Shown here one piece after another: positions 55,496 through 64,000 of a stretch of 64,000 nt of DNA. The notes under the pieces were generated by a model, which was not told the DNA's origin, searched no databases, and saw only the letters and a list, made by a program, of their open reading frames with translations. Each line of letters begins with the position of its first letter. Position 1 is the stretch's first letter. Source of the DNA: Ectothiorhodospiraceae bacterium BW-2 (GTDB lineage Bacteria > Pseudomonadota > Gammaproteobacteria > Thiohalomonadales > Thiohalomonadaceae); NCBI GenBank assembly GCA_008375315.1, contig CP032507.1:310001-374000 (forward strand), written 5' to 3'. Position numbers and translations under genes: made by a program.

Positions 55496-56161
55496 ATGAC
55501 TACCGTTGCCGAAGATAGAGAGCTGATTAAAGAGGTGATTATGGAGATGATGCAACACTCCCCCCAGCCCCTCTTTCAGGCCCCCTCGCTCACCGCAGCC
55601 AACTATGATCACAAATACGAAATAGAGATTCGGGAACGGATTGTGCGCGTCGAGGAGAAGCTATCGCGACAACAGGAGCTGATGCAACTCGGTTTTGAAC
55701 AGATGGAGAAGCGCTTTGAGCAGATGGAGAAACGCTTTGAGCAGATAGACAAGCGCTTTGAGCAGATAGACAAGCGCTTTGAGCAGATGGAGAAACGCTT
55801 TGAGCAGATGGAGAAACGCTTTGAGCAGATGGAGAAACGCTTTGAGCAGATAGACAAGCGCTTTGAGCAGATGGACAAGCGCTTTGAGCAGATGGACAAG
55901 CGCTTTGAGCAGATGCAAAAGACAATGGATGAGCGCTTTGAGGCGATGCAGTTACAGATGGATAAACGCTTCGAAGCAATGCAAAAGGCGATGGATGAGC
56001 GCTTTGCACAAGTTGACAAGCGATTTGAACAGATGGACAAGCGCTTTGAGCGAGCCGACCAGCGCTTTACCGAACTCTCCAAGCGGATTGACCGGTTTAT
56101 GTTTTGGTCGATGGGATTAACGGCGGCGGCGATGTTTATCGTCTATCGCCTCACCGCCTGA
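55496..56161 (+). CDS. Tail-anchored modular coiled-coil protein, paralogue 2
   Basis: 221 residues with the same head and tail. The core has 13 heptads and only 3 eleven-residue units (ten heptads, three 11-mers, then AQVDKRF, EQMDKRF, ERADQRF). It is the most heptad-rich member. Head differs from copy 1 at two or three residues (IIMEMM). Downstream, the array is interrupted by two minus-strand genes. Confidence 0.85.
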   Translation: MTTVAEDRELIKEVIMEMMQHSPQPLFQAPSLTAANYDHKYEIEIRERIVRVEEKLSRQQELMQLGFEQMEKRFEQMEKRFEQIDKRFEQIDKRFEQMEKRFEQMEKRFEQMEKRFEQIDKRFEQMDKRFEQMDKRFEQMQKTMDERFEAMQLQMDKRFEAMQKAMDERFAQVDKRFEQMDKRFERADQRFTELSKRIDRFMFWSMGLTAAAMFIVYRLTA

Positions 56162-56285
56162 AACGGTTAGGCCTTATCAGCGCACGGGACGGAACGGGCA
56201 GGAACAATTAACAGTAGCGAGACAGCGATGTTCACAATTTAGAGAGCTATGCGGCGGGAAGGCTCTAAAAAATAAAAAAACAAAA

Positions 56286-58751
56286 TCACTGTCCGCTACG
56301 AACCAGCCGCACACCGTAAGAGTTGGAACGGTTGTAGTAGGGGGAGCCGCCATAGCCGAAAAAGACATTCCAGGCACCGTCACTATTGCCGGCAAAGGCC
56401 GAAGCCGACCAGACATTCGAGCTTGGCGTATCAGGAAAAGCTTGCAGATTAATGGTTGGGCGTTGATAGTCGCCATCACATCCGTCTTGATTTTCCATTC
56501 CGGCAAAGGGGTAGCGACTGCCATCGCCCATTCCGTCATCGGTTTCTCCGCTTGAGCAGTAAACTAGCGAGTTTAGCTCCTCAATGGTTGGCAAGCGCCA
56601 GTCGGTGTGGCCGGCAAATTTGACCGCCGAGGCCCACGGTTCAGACCTTCCTCCAAAAAACCCTTTTCCCATATTGTTAGCATCCTTCCACCCAAATTCC
56701 CCAGCTTCACCCCTACAGCCACTGCCACTCCAATGCTGACCGACAAGACAGCGCTGCCACATTAGTTTAGTAACCACATCGGTCACAGTGCCATCGCCAT
56801 TATCACGGTAGCGGTTATCTATCAGAGCGCTCTTTGTTGCCTCCGGCACCACCTCAGCCGCTGTTTTTGCCGCTGCTGCTGTCAATGATGCTACCGTTGC
56901 CTCTGCCCTTGCCTTAGCCTTAGCTTCTGCCTCTGCTCTTGCCGCTGCTCTCGCCCTAGCTTCTTCTGCCTCTGCTCTCGCCTTAGCCGCTGCTCTTGCC
57001 TCAATCTCTGCTTTTGTCTCCTGTTTTACCAGCACAGCCCTCAGGGTCTCTCGCTCGCCGCGACCTAGGGTCACCTGCTGTTGCCAGTCGCTATAGCCGG
57101 GCTTGGTCACTTTGATGGTATAGCTCCCTGGGGTGAGTGGATGGGCGTGGCGGCCGGTTGGGCCGACTGCTCTACTCTCTATCCAGACAGTATCACCGCT
57201 GACATTACTGCGCACGGTTAAGTAGGCCTGCGCAACCTTGGGTGGTGCGACAGGAGCCGGCGGCGCAACGGCGGCCTGTGGCGTCTGCACCCGTTGAGTC
57301 GTTGCCGCCTGCTTAAAGCGTTGGCGAATCTCATCGCTCATCCGAAACCGACTCACCACCGTAACCCCAAAAGTATCGGCGACATTGTCAGTCGGGGTCA
57401 GGTAGAGCCAAAAGCGTTCCAACTCGCGGGTAACCGGAGTATCTTTATGGCGCTCGTAGTTAGTCAAAATGCCATTTTCAATCATGGTCAGCTCCATAAT
57501 TCGCTCATCGCGGGTATAGCTGCTCTCCAGTTGCGCCAGTACGCCGAGCGCCTGAGTGGCGATGTCGTGGTAGGGTTGAGTCCCCTCTAAACGAACGGTG
57601 GTGTCGCGATAGAAGAGTTGCTGCTCTTTAATCTGCATAATATTGTCTTTAAGGGCGGCAATCTGTTCATCAATCGCCGTGGTAGCGGTACCAATACACG
57701 CCTCAGGTGAGGTGGCGCAGCGCTGGTCGTTTTGTTGCAAAATCCGCTGTAGGGTGGCGCGTTTAGCGGCAATCTCCTGCTCTAAGGTGGCAATGCGCTG
57801 GTCAACCTGCTGTAGTTTGCGCTGAGTCTCGCTCAGCACCTGTTGGTCGCTGGTACGCTGGTTGTTGTTTTGTAACTCAATGGTACGCAGCGCCTGCTCG
57901 CGCACCGCTTTCACCGCTTCGATGCGGGGGGCGTCGGCACCCTGTTGTTGTAGCTGCTGCTCCCAATCATCGGCGGCAATATTAACCACTTTGGCACCGC
58001 TACCGCTAGCACTGGTGGCGCTGTCGGGTTTGCCCTGTAGCGGGGTCACGGCAACCTTAACTAGGTAGTAGAGCTTACGGGCGGCAGTTACCGTTTCGGC
58101 CAAGAAGGTGTGGTCGATAGTCATCGTGCCACTGAGACGGCTGGTGATGCGGTCTTTTAGGGTCGTCTGGTGGTTGGTGGTGGTGATGTCGGTCACTGAG
58201 CGGATGAAGATACCGTTTAGATCAGCGCTAGCCTGAGGGGTAATCGCCTGTTGCGCCTGTTGAATGAGGTCGTTTTTGCGCGGAATGAAGCCTTGATAGG
58301 GGAGTATCGCCATGTAGAGCCCACGGTAGCTGGTAGATTGGAGCTGTTTATCAAGCTCCGCTTCGATATCGGTTCGGCTCTGGCGATTGGCCGCTATCTG
58401 TTGGCCTATCTTCTCTATATCGCTGTTTTGTAGCAGATTCTGCTTCTGCTGCACTAGGGCGTTTATCTGTGCGGTCAGTTCGCTAATATGGGCATCAACA
58501 CTCGCCTGACAGCGGCTAAGGCTCTGTTTTATCACCGTTAGCTGCTCGCGAGTCACCCCCTCGGTGCTCTCAATACGCTGCGCCATCTTGTTAGTATCCC
58601 GTTCGGCGGCACTAAAGTTCAAACGGTGGTTTAAGGAGCAGGTCTCTAGGGTAGTGGTGGCGCTTTGGGTGATAGTTACAGGTAATAACAATAGCAGCAG
58701 TGACAGTGGCAATAACCGTAGTAGCAGCCGGGGCAGGGGTAGGGGTAGCAT
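56286..58751 (-). CDS. Exported protein with coiled coil, PEGA domain and DUF1566 (Lcl) C-terminus
   Basis: An arginine/leucine signal peptide (first 31 residues) precedes a long helical region with coiled coil (about 110-430). A PEGA-type beta domain follows (residues about 510-590; 'AYLTVRSNVSGDTVWIESRAVGPTGRHAHPLTPGSYTIKVTKPGYSDWQQQVTLGRGE'), then an alanine/glutamate/arginine helix (about 595-640). The C-terminal DUF1566 domain carries 'YRDNGDGTVTDVVTKLMWQRC', 'HTDWRLPTIEELNSLV', 'VWSASAFAGNSDGAWNVFFGYGGSPYYNRSNSYGVRLVRSG'. PEGA/DUF1566 proteins are surface or envelope proteins of unknown role. It lies head-to-tail downstream of the small secreted protein gene. Confidence 0.85.
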   Translation of the reverse strand: MLPLPLPRLLLRLLPLSLLLLLLPVTITQSATTTLETCSLNHRLNFSAAERDTNKMAQRIESTEGVTREQLTVIKQSLSRCQASVDAHISELTAQINALVQQKQNLLQNSDIEKIGQQIAANRQSRTDIEAELDKQLQSTSYRGLYMAILPYQGFIPRKNDLIQQAQQAITPQASADLNGIFIRSVTDITTTNHQTTLKDRITSRLSGTMTIDHTFLAETVTAARKLYYLVKVAVTPLQGKPDSATSASGSGAKVVNIAADDWEQQLQQQGADAPRIEAVKAVREQALRTIELQNNNQRTSDQQVLSETQRKLQQVDQRIATLEQEIAAKRATLQRILQQNDQRCATSPEACIGTATTAIDEQIAALKDNIMQIKEQQLFYRDTTVRLEGTQPYHDIATQALGVLAQLESSYTRDERIMELTMIENGILTNYERHKDTPVTRELERFWLYLTPTDNVADTFGVTVVSRFRMSDEIRQRFKQAATTQRVQTPQAAVAPPAPVAPPKVAQAYLTVRSNVSGDTVWIESRAVGPTGRHAHPLTPGSYTIKVTKPGYSDWQQQVTLGRGERETLRAVLVKQETKAEIEARAAAKARAEAEEARARAAARAEAEAKAKARAEATVASLTAAAAKTAAEVVPEATKSALIDNRYRDNGDGTVTDVVTKLMWQRCLVGQHWSGSGCRGEAGEFGWKDANNMGKGFFGGRSEPWASAVKFAGHTDWRLPTIEELNSLVYCSSGETDDGMGDGSRYPFAGMENQDGCDGDYQRPTINLQAFPDTPSSNVWSASAFAGNSDGAWNVFFGYGGSPYYNRSNSYGVRLVRSGQ

Positions 58752-58787
58752 CTCTCTATCTCTCCTCTCTTATCCTCTACAATGAGG

Positions 58788-59264
58788 TCAAAGTGATTGG
58801 TCACTGAGCGGTGGTAACTGCGCGAAAAGGCGTTGCGTCATCTGCTCAACTTGCTGCTGTTGTAGCACAACCCAAACACATATCTGCTTTTGGCTTCGGT
58901 CTCGCCACTTGGCCGCTACGCGGCTACCACGAAGCAGGGCGCTGGTCTCAATTTGAATATGATCTTTAACGGCCCGTTTGATAGTGGAGTTGTTCGGGCT
59001 ACCGGTGGCGGTGAGCATCTGTTCAAAGCTCGTCTCAACTTGTACCGCCAACGATTGAGCCAGCTCACGACGGGCATAGGTTAACGCCATCTGTTCGGCC
59101 ATGGCCGCCGTGGGGGCCTGCTGCTCATTAACGCAGGAGGAGGCACCGTTGTAATGGGTGTCATAGTTTGGTTCGCTCACCCAGCGCGGCTCGGCGATGA
59201 CGACCACTGGAGTTGTCAGGAGTGTCGCCACCAAGGCGATATGGGTTACTACGGCTGTTTTCAT
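58788..59264 (-). CDS. Small secreted LPP20-like protein
   Basis: ATG 59264 (AGAGGG upstream) gives a signal peptide (MKTAVVTHIALVATLLTTPVVVIA) and a mature part of about 130 residues with 'AEQMALTYARRELAQSLAVQVETSFEQML', resembling the LPP20-type repeat in which a helix 'A...AR..LA..L.V.V' recurs. It lacks a lipobox cysteine. It is 37 bases upstream of the PEGA/DUF1566 gene on the same strand, so the two are co-transcribed. Confidence 0.7.
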   Translation of the reverse strand: MKTAVVTHIALVATLLTTPVVVIAEPRWVSEPNYDTHYNGASSCVNEQQAPTAAMAEQMALTYARRELAQSLAVQVETSFEQMLTATGSPNNSTIKRAVKDHIQIETSALLRGSRVAAKWRDRSQKQICVWVVLQQQQVEQMTQRLFAQLPPLSDQSL

Positions 59265-59449
59265 AAAAATGACCCTCTTGTTTAGTACGCTTTCGGCATT
59301 ATAACCCATTCAGCCTCCTTAGACGATTCCACAACGGTTATTAAACCCCTATTGAGCCTCCCCCCCTCTTTAGTCCAGCGGTTGCCGATTCAGATAAACG
59401 GTATATAATTAGCCAATAGCCGCTATTACCCCAAAGAGGATACCCACGC

Positions 59450-60085
59450 ATGACTACCGTTGCCGAAGATAGAGAGCTGATTAAAGAGGTGATTATGGAG
59501 ATGATGCAACACTCCCCCCAGCCCCTCTTTCAGATCCCCTCGCTCACCGCAGCCAACTATGATCACAAATACGAAATAGAGATTCGGGAACGGATTGTGC
59601 GCGTCGAGGAGAAGCTATCACGACAACAGGAGCTGATGCAACTCGGTTTTGAACAGATGGAGAAGCGCTTTGAGCAGATGGAGAAACGCTTTGAGCAGAT
59701 AGACAAGCGCTTTGAACAGATGGAGAAGCGCTTTGAGCAGATAGACAAGCGCTTTGAGCAGATGGACAAGCGCTTTGAGCAGATGGACAAGCGCTTTGAG
59801 CAGATGCAAAAGACAATGGATGAGCGCTTTGAGGCGATGCAGTTACAGATGGATAAACGCTTCGAAGCCATGCAAAAGGCGATGGATGAACGCTTTGCAC
59901 AAGTTGACAAGCGCTTTGAGCAGATGCAAAAGACAATGGATGAGCGCTTTGAGCAGATGGACAAGCGCTTTGAACGAGCCGACCAGCGCTTTACCGAACT
60001 CTCCAAGCGGATTGACCGGTTTATGTTTTGGTCGATGGGATTAACGGCAGCGGCGATGTTTATCGTCTATCGCCTCACCGCCTGA
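59450..60085 (+). CDS. Tail-anchored modular coiled-coil protein, paralogue 3
   Basis: 211 residues with conserved head and tail. The core has 10 heptads and 4 eleven-residue units, one of them (EQMQKTMDERF) placed between AQVDKRF and the final EQMDKRF. Here the head reads PLFQIPS instead of PLFQAPS as in copies 1 and 2; copies 4 and 5 share this. Its stop is only 8 bases before the -35 element of paralogue 4. Confidence 0.85.
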   Translation: MTTVAEDRELIKEVIMEMMQHSPQPLFQIPSLTAANYDHKYEIEIRERIVRVEEKLSRQQELMQLGFEQMEKRFEQMEKRFEQIDKRFEQMEKRFEQIDKRFEQMDKRFEQMDKRFEQMQKTMDERFEAMQLQMDKRFEAMQKAMDERFAQVDKRFEQMQKTMDERFEQMDKRFERADQRFTELSKRIDRFMFWSMGLTAAAMFIVYRLTA

Positions 60086-60162
60086 ACCAGCGGTTGCCGA
60101 TTCAGATAAACGGTATATAATTTAGCCAATAGCCGCTATTACCCCAAAGAGGATACCCACGC

Positions 60163-60876
60163 ATGACTACCGTTGCCGAAGATAGAGAGCTGATTAAAGA
60201 GGTGATTATGGAGATGATGCAACACTCCCCCCAGCCCCTCTTTCAGATCCCCTCGCTCACCGCAGCCAACTATGATCACAAATACGAAATGGAGATTCGG
60301 GAACGGATTGTGCGCGTCGAGGAGAAGCTGTCGCGACAACAGGAGCTGATGCAACTCGGTTTTGAACAGATGGAGAAGCGCTTTGAGCAGATAGACAAGC
60401 GCTTTGAGCAGATGCAAAAGACAATGGATGAGCGCTTTGAGGCGATGCAGTTACAGATGGATAAACGCTTCGAGGCAATGCAAAAGGCGATGGATGAGCG
60501 CTTTGAGCAGATGGACAAGCGCTTTGAGCAGATGGACAAGCGCTTTGAGCAGATGGACAAGCGCTTTGAGCAGATGCAAAAGACAATGGACAAGCGCTTT
60601 GAGCAGATGCAAAAGACAATGGATGAGCGCTTTGAGCAGATGGACAAGCGCTTTGAGCAGATGCAAAAGACAATGGATGAGCGCTTTGAGCAGATGGAGA
60701 AGCGCTTTGAGCAGATGCAAAAGACAATGGATGAGCGATTTGAACAGATGGACAAGCGCTTTGAGCGAGCCGACCAGCGCTTTACCGAACTCTCCAAGCG
60801 GATTGACCGGTTTATGTTTTGGTCGATGGGATTAACGGTAGCAGCGATGTTTATCGTCTATCGCCTCACCGCCTGA
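60163..60876 (+). CDS. Tail-anchored modular coiled-coil protein, paralogue 4
   Basis: 237 residues; 9 heptads and 7 eleven-residue units, with an alternating pattern (EQMDKRF, EQMQKTMDERF) toward the end. The head has one substitution (KYEMEIRERI) and the tail one (GLTVAAMFIV). The leader upstream lacks the long repeated block (AACCCATTCAGCC...) present before copies 2, 3 and 5, having only the promoter and ribosome-binding site. Confidence 0.85.
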   Translation: MTTVAEDRELIKEVIMEMMQHSPQPLFQIPSLTAANYDHKYEMEIRERIVRVEEKLSRQQELMQLGFEQMEKRFEQIDKRFEQMQKTMDERFEAMQLQMDKRFEAMQKAMDERFEQMDKRFEQMDKRFEQMDKRFEQMQKTMDKRFEQMQKTMDERFEQMDKRFEQMQKTMDERFEQMEKRFEQMQKTMDERFEQMDKRFERADQRFTELSKRIDRFMFWSMGLTVAAMFIVYRLTA

Positions 60877-61038
60877 AACGGTTAGACCCTATAACCCATT
60901 CAGCCTCCTTAGACGATTCCACAACGGTTATTGAACCCCTATTGAGCCTCCCCCCTCTTTAGTCCAGCGGTTGCCGATTCAGATAAACGATATATAATTA
61001 GCCAATAGCCGCTATTACCCCAAAGAGGATACCCACGC

Positions 61039-61827
61039 ATGACTACCGTTGCCGAAGATAGAGAGCTGATTAAAGAGGTGATTATGGAGATGATGCAACA
61101 CTCCCCCCAGCCCCTCTTTCAGATCCCCTCGCTCACCGCAGCCAACTATGATCACAAATACGAAATAGAGATTCGGGAACGGATTGTGCGCGTCGAGGAG
61201 AAGCTATCGCGACAACAGGAGCTGATGCAACTCGGTTTTGAACAGATGGAGAAACGCTTTGAGCAGATAGACAAGCGCTTTGAGCAGATAGACAAGCGCT
61301 TTGAGCAGATGGAGAAACGCTTTGAGCAGATAGACAAGCGCTTTGAGCAGATGCAAAAGACAATGGATGAGCGCTTTGAGCAGATGGACAAGCGCTTTGA
61401 GCAGATGCAAAAGACAATGGATAAGCGCTTTGAGCAGATGCAAAAGACAATGGATGAGCGCTTTGAGCAGATGGACAAGCGCTTTGAGCAGATGCAAAAG
61501 ACAATGGATGAGCGCTTTGAGCAGATGCAAAAGACAATGGATGAGCGCTTTGAGCAGATGGACAAGCGCTTTGAGCAGATGCAAAAGACAATGGATGAGC
61601 GCTTTGAGGCGATGCAGTTACAGATGGATAAACGCTTCGAAGCAATGCAAAAGGCGATGGATGAGCGCTTTGCACAAGTTGACAAGCGATTTGAACAGAT
61701 GGACAAGCGCTTTGAGCGAGCCGACCAGCGCTTTACCGAACTCTCCAAGCGGATTGACCGGTTTATGTTTTGGTCGATGGGATTAACGGCAGCGGCGATG
61801 TTTATCGTCTATCGCCTCACCGCCTGA
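61039..61827 (+). CDS. Tail-anchored modular coiled-coil protein, paralogue 5
   Basis: The longest copy, 262 residues, with 11 heptads and 8 eleven-residue units. Head and tail are identical to copy 3. Length differences among all five are explained exactly by whole 7- or 11-residue units. It is followed by a truncated copy of the short IS-related repeat. Confidence 0.85.
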   Translation: MTTVAEDRELIKEVIMEMMQHSPQPLFQIPSLTAANYDHKYEIEIRERIVRVEEKLSRQQELMQLGFEQMEKRFEQIDKRFEQIDKRFEQMEKRFEQIDKRFEQMQKTMDERFEQMDKRFEQMQKTMDKRFEQMQKTMDERFEQMDKRFEQMQKTMDERFEQMQKTMDERFEQMDKRFEQMQKTMDERFEAMQLQMDKRFEAMQKAMDERFAQVDKRFEQMDKRFERADQRFTELSKRIDRFMFWSMGLTAAAMFIVYRLTA

Positions 61828-61857
61828 AACGGTTAGACCTTACCTACGAAACCTGGG

Positions 61858-61940
61858 CATTGTTCATCGTCTCCTCACCCTCATGAGGCATGACTCCCTC
61901 GCCTTCCCTCTCCGCCTCCCCCAGCGGGGGAGTTGGAGGG
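61858..61940. repeat. Truncated short element, third copy of the 27.2-kb type
   Basis: CATTGTTCATCGTCTCC followed by the same interior (ACCCTCATGAGGCATGACTCC, CCTCGCCTTCCCTCTCC). The right end with GAACAAGGCC is missing. It is preceded by the end of the GC-rich hairpin unit (CCTACGAAACC). Confidence 0.65.
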
Positions 61941-62017
61941 GAACCATATCGCGTAACAAGAAAAAATAAAAAATTCCGTATAAACGGGTCTTTGGTTATG
62001 GCTAGCGATAGGGAGTG

Positions 62018-63529
62018 TTAAGCGTGTTTCATGTGCGGAAATAGCAGCACATCGCGAATCGATGGCGAATCGGTTAATAGCATCACTAACCGATCAATCC
62101 CGATCCCCTCCCCGGCCGTCGGCGGTAGGCCATACTCTAGTGCGGTGATATAGTCGGCATCGAAGTGCATCGCCTCCTCATCACCCGCCTCCTTCTCCTC
62201 TACCTGCTGTTTAAAGCGACTGGCCTGATCTTCAGGATCATTTAACTCAGAGAAACCGTTGGCAATTTCACGCCCACCGACAAAAAACTCAAAGCGATCG
62301 GTCACAAAAGGATCGCTATCGCTGCGCCGCGCTAACGGGGAGACCTCGGTCGGATAGGCGGTAATAAAGGTCGGCTGCTGCAGACGGTGCTCCACACTCT
62401 TCTCAAAAATCTCAATCTGCACCTTGCCCAAACCGTAGTAGGGCTGCAACACAATCCCCAACTGTTGCGCCACTTGACGCGCTGTCGTCTCATTTTGTAG
62501 CTGCGTTAAACTCAAAGCGGGATTAAAGTGCAGAATCGACTCTAGCACTGTCATGCGACTAAAGGGCTGACCAAAGTCGTAGCGCTCCCCCTGATACTCG
62601 ATCGTGGTGGTGCCAAGTAGCGCTTGGGTCAACTCTCGTAGCATCGTCTCGGTTAAATCCATCAAATCGTGGTAATCGGCATAGGCCTGATAGAACTCAA
62701 TCATAGTAAATTCGGGATTATGGCGCGACGATAGCCCCTCATTGCGAAAATTACGATTAATCTCATAGACCCGCTCAAAACCGCCGACCACCAGCCGTTT
62801 TAGATAGAGCTCTGGGGCGATACGCAGATAGAGATCGATATCAAGGGCGTTATGGTGGGTAATAAACGGCCTAGCTGTCGCCCCGCCGGGAATCATCTGC
62901 ATCATCGGCGTTTCGACCTCCAAAAAGTCGCGCCGGTTCATAAAATCGCGGATAAACTGCACAATTTTCGAGCGCAGAGTAAAGGTGCGCCGACTCTCTT
63001 CGCTCGCAATCAGATCAAGGTAGCGCTGGCGATAGCGAGTCTCCTGATCACTTAGACCATGAAACTTCTCCGGTAGCGGTCGCAGCGATTTGGTCAGTAA
63101 CTCAACTTTCGCTACCCGTAGCGATAGCTCCCCCTTACCGGTACGAAACAGCTCCCCAACCGCACCGACAATATCGCCAATATCCCAGTGCTTAAAGGCA
63201 TCGTTATAGAACGCCTCCCCCACCGCCTCGCGCTGAATGTAGAGCTGTAGCGAACCGCTCATATCTTGCACGGTCAGAAAACTCGCCTTGCCCATAATCC
63301 GTTTGGCCATCATGCGCCCGGCCACCCGACACTCGACGGCAGCCTCCGTCAGCTGCTGCTTATCATACGACTCATAGCGCTGTTGTAACTCTTTTGCGTA
63401 GCTATCGCGCCGAAACTGGTTCGGAAAAGCGACCGGCTGCTGCTGTCGCAGTCGCTGCAACTTCTCTCGCCGCTCGGCAATTAGTCGATTCTCATCCTGA
63501 CTCTCGTTAGGGGGGGTCGCGTCACTCAT
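62018..63529 (-). CDS. lysS: Lysyl-tRNA synthetase, class II
   Basis: The enzyme charges tRNA-Lys. Its N-terminal anticodon-binding OB fold is visible ([29 protein letters not shown]). Class II motifs are all present: motif 1 around '[21 protein letters not shown]', motif 2 '[31 protein letters not shown]' and motif 3 '[26 protein letters not shown]'. The length of 503 is normal. Confidence 0.97.
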   Translation of the reverse strand: MSDATPPNESQDENRLIAERREKLQRLRQQQPVAFPNQFRRDSYAKELQQRYESYDKQQLTEAAVECRVAGRMMAKRIMGKASFLTVQDMSGSLQLYIQREAVGEAFYNDAFKHWDIGDIVGAVGELFRTGKGELSLRVAKVELLTKSLRPLPEKFHGLSDQETRYRQRYLDLIASEESRRTFTLRSKIVQFIRDFMNRRDFLEVETPMMQMIPGGATARPFITHHNALDIDLYLRIAPELYLKRLVVGGFERVYEINRNFRNEGLSSRHNPEFTMIEFYQAYADYHDLMDLTETMLRELTQALLGTTTIEYQGERYDFGQPFSRMTVLESILHFNPALSLTQLQNETTARQVAQQLGIVLQPYYGLGKVQIEIFEKSVEHRLQQPTFITAYPTEVSPLARRSDSDPFVTDRFEFFVGGREIANGFSELNDPEDQASRFKQQVEEKEAGDEEAMHFDADYITALEYGLPPTAGEGIGIDRLVMLLTDSPSIRDVLLFPHMKHA

Positions 63530-63745
63530 CGGTGCCTTCGCTCCTTATGTCTAAACATCTAAAGAGCGCCATTGTCGCTATCCCCCCCCAATTTGACAAG
63601 GGTTAGTGCAACTAAAATGGACTAAAAACGGCTCTAACTCTTGAGTTTAGCGCCTATTGCGTCCACCATAGCGCCTTTCGGGGCCACGGAGTCTCAACTC
63701 AGGCCCAACCTAACCGCCCCTTAACTTTTTTTAGGAGAATCGACT

Positions 63746-64000
63746 ATGTTAAAACCGCTTGTAGCCCTAACAACCCTCACCGCCCTACTAGCGACCCCCC
63801 CCCTTGCGCTAGCCGACGGCGATCAGCACCCTGCCATTAAATATCGTCAAGCCTCTATGGCGCTCATTGTCGCTAATGTTAAACCGATGGGCGATATGTT
63901 AAAAAATAAGATTCCTTGGAATGAGGCGCAGTTTCGTCAATATGCTAGCGATCTCGCCGCTGTCGCCTCCATCAATCAGCTACGCGGTTACCCCGATGAG
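63746..64000 (+). CDS. Cytochrome c' (N-terminal part, cut by window edge)
   Basis: A signal peptide (LKPLVALTTLTALLATPPLALA) is followed by 'HPAIKYRQASMALIVANVKPMGDML', the first helix of cytochrome c', with the conserved Y/M-R...M pattern. Cytochrome c' is a periplasmic four-helix haem protein that binds NO, consistent with the nor genes at the other end of the window. The CxxCH haem motif should lie beyond the right edge. ATG 63746 has TTAGGAG 7 bases upstream. Confidence 0.85.
   Translation, partial: MLKPLVALTTLTALLATPPLALADGDQHPAIKYRQASMALIVANVKPMGDMLKNKIPWNEAQFRQYASDLAAVASINQLRGYPDE

Noticed and set aside
56177-56539. Minus-strand frame of 120 codons at the end of the PEGA/DUF1566 gene
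   Set aside because: It lies in another frame over the DUF1566 domain and has no family features.
54967-61730. Regularly spaced 21- and 33-base repeats that look like a CRISPR array near cas6
   Set aside because: The repeats are inside open reading frames, encode coiled-coil units in frame, and have no spacers. They are protein repeats.
55590-61748. Long minus-strand open frames (Ser/Lys/Cys-rich or His/Leu-rich) across the coiled-coil genes
   Set aside because: They are frame shadows of the 21-base repeats, start without ribosome-binding sites and change with module number.

Overview
The window looks like the chromosome of a denitrifying gammaproteobacterium. It carries nitric-oxide-reductase genes, molybdenum-cofactor genes, a nitrate/nitrite-type chemoreceptor, NO-related haem proteins, a class II lysyl-tRNA synthetase, an RnfH/RatA pair and a large type I secretion system. 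The repeats, decayed toxin-antitoxin genes and cyanobacterial/Thiotrichales-type hypothetical families fit a sulfur-oxidising or magnetotactic-like gammaproteobacterium, but the genus cannot be fixed from the sequence alone.

0-15.2 kb is a nitrogen-oxide respiration island. On the plus strand are a MoaE-MobB fusion and MoaC, and then norC-norB-FeS protein-norQ-(transporter fragment)-dnr-norD. On the minus strand, divergent from norC across a perfect FNR/DNR-type box (8938-8951), are hemerythrin-DUF2249-polytopic membrane protein-NIT chemoreceptor-mobA-nnrS. The nnrS gene is cut by a decayed IS4-type element. 15.2-21.2 kb holds a double-domain isoprenoid synthase of unusually AT-rich composition, a creatininase operon, a gate-domain membrane protein and a DUF4395 protein.

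21.3-41 kb is accessory DNA, much of it decayed. It contains headless or nonsense-interrupted toxin-antitoxin pairs, an ADP-ribosylglycohydrolase, and relics of AAA+ ATPase, metallophosphoesterase, Tn3, MerR, IS630, NERD-helicase and RPN genes. It also has an ISKra4 element, TerB, SigZ and an ArsM gene split by an insertion. Within it lies a compact operon (23.5-26.9 kb) encoding a PcfJ-like protein, two micro-ORFs, a pseudo-FtsZ that has lost its GTP-binding loops, and a fused double gamma-glutamylcyclotransferase. This is one of two candidates for an undescribed system.

41-52 kb carries a type I secretion cluster (TIGR03032 protein, HlyD, ABC, TolC) and a TPR-sulfotransferase, then RnfH with a broken RatA, and an orphan Cas6. 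A G14 tract lies upstream of a small hypothetical gene.

52.7-54.6 kb is a complete insertion sequence with perfect 23-bp inverted ends. Several short non-autonomous elements in the window carry related ends.

54.7-61.8 kb is the second candidate: five near-identical paralogues encoding tail-anchored coiled-coil proteins. Their cores are built from 7- and 11-residue modules in different numbers and orders, and each has its own copy of the same sigma-70-like promoter. A PEGA/DUF1566 exported protein and a small secreted protein are embedded among them. The window ends with lysS and the start of a cytochrome c' gene.
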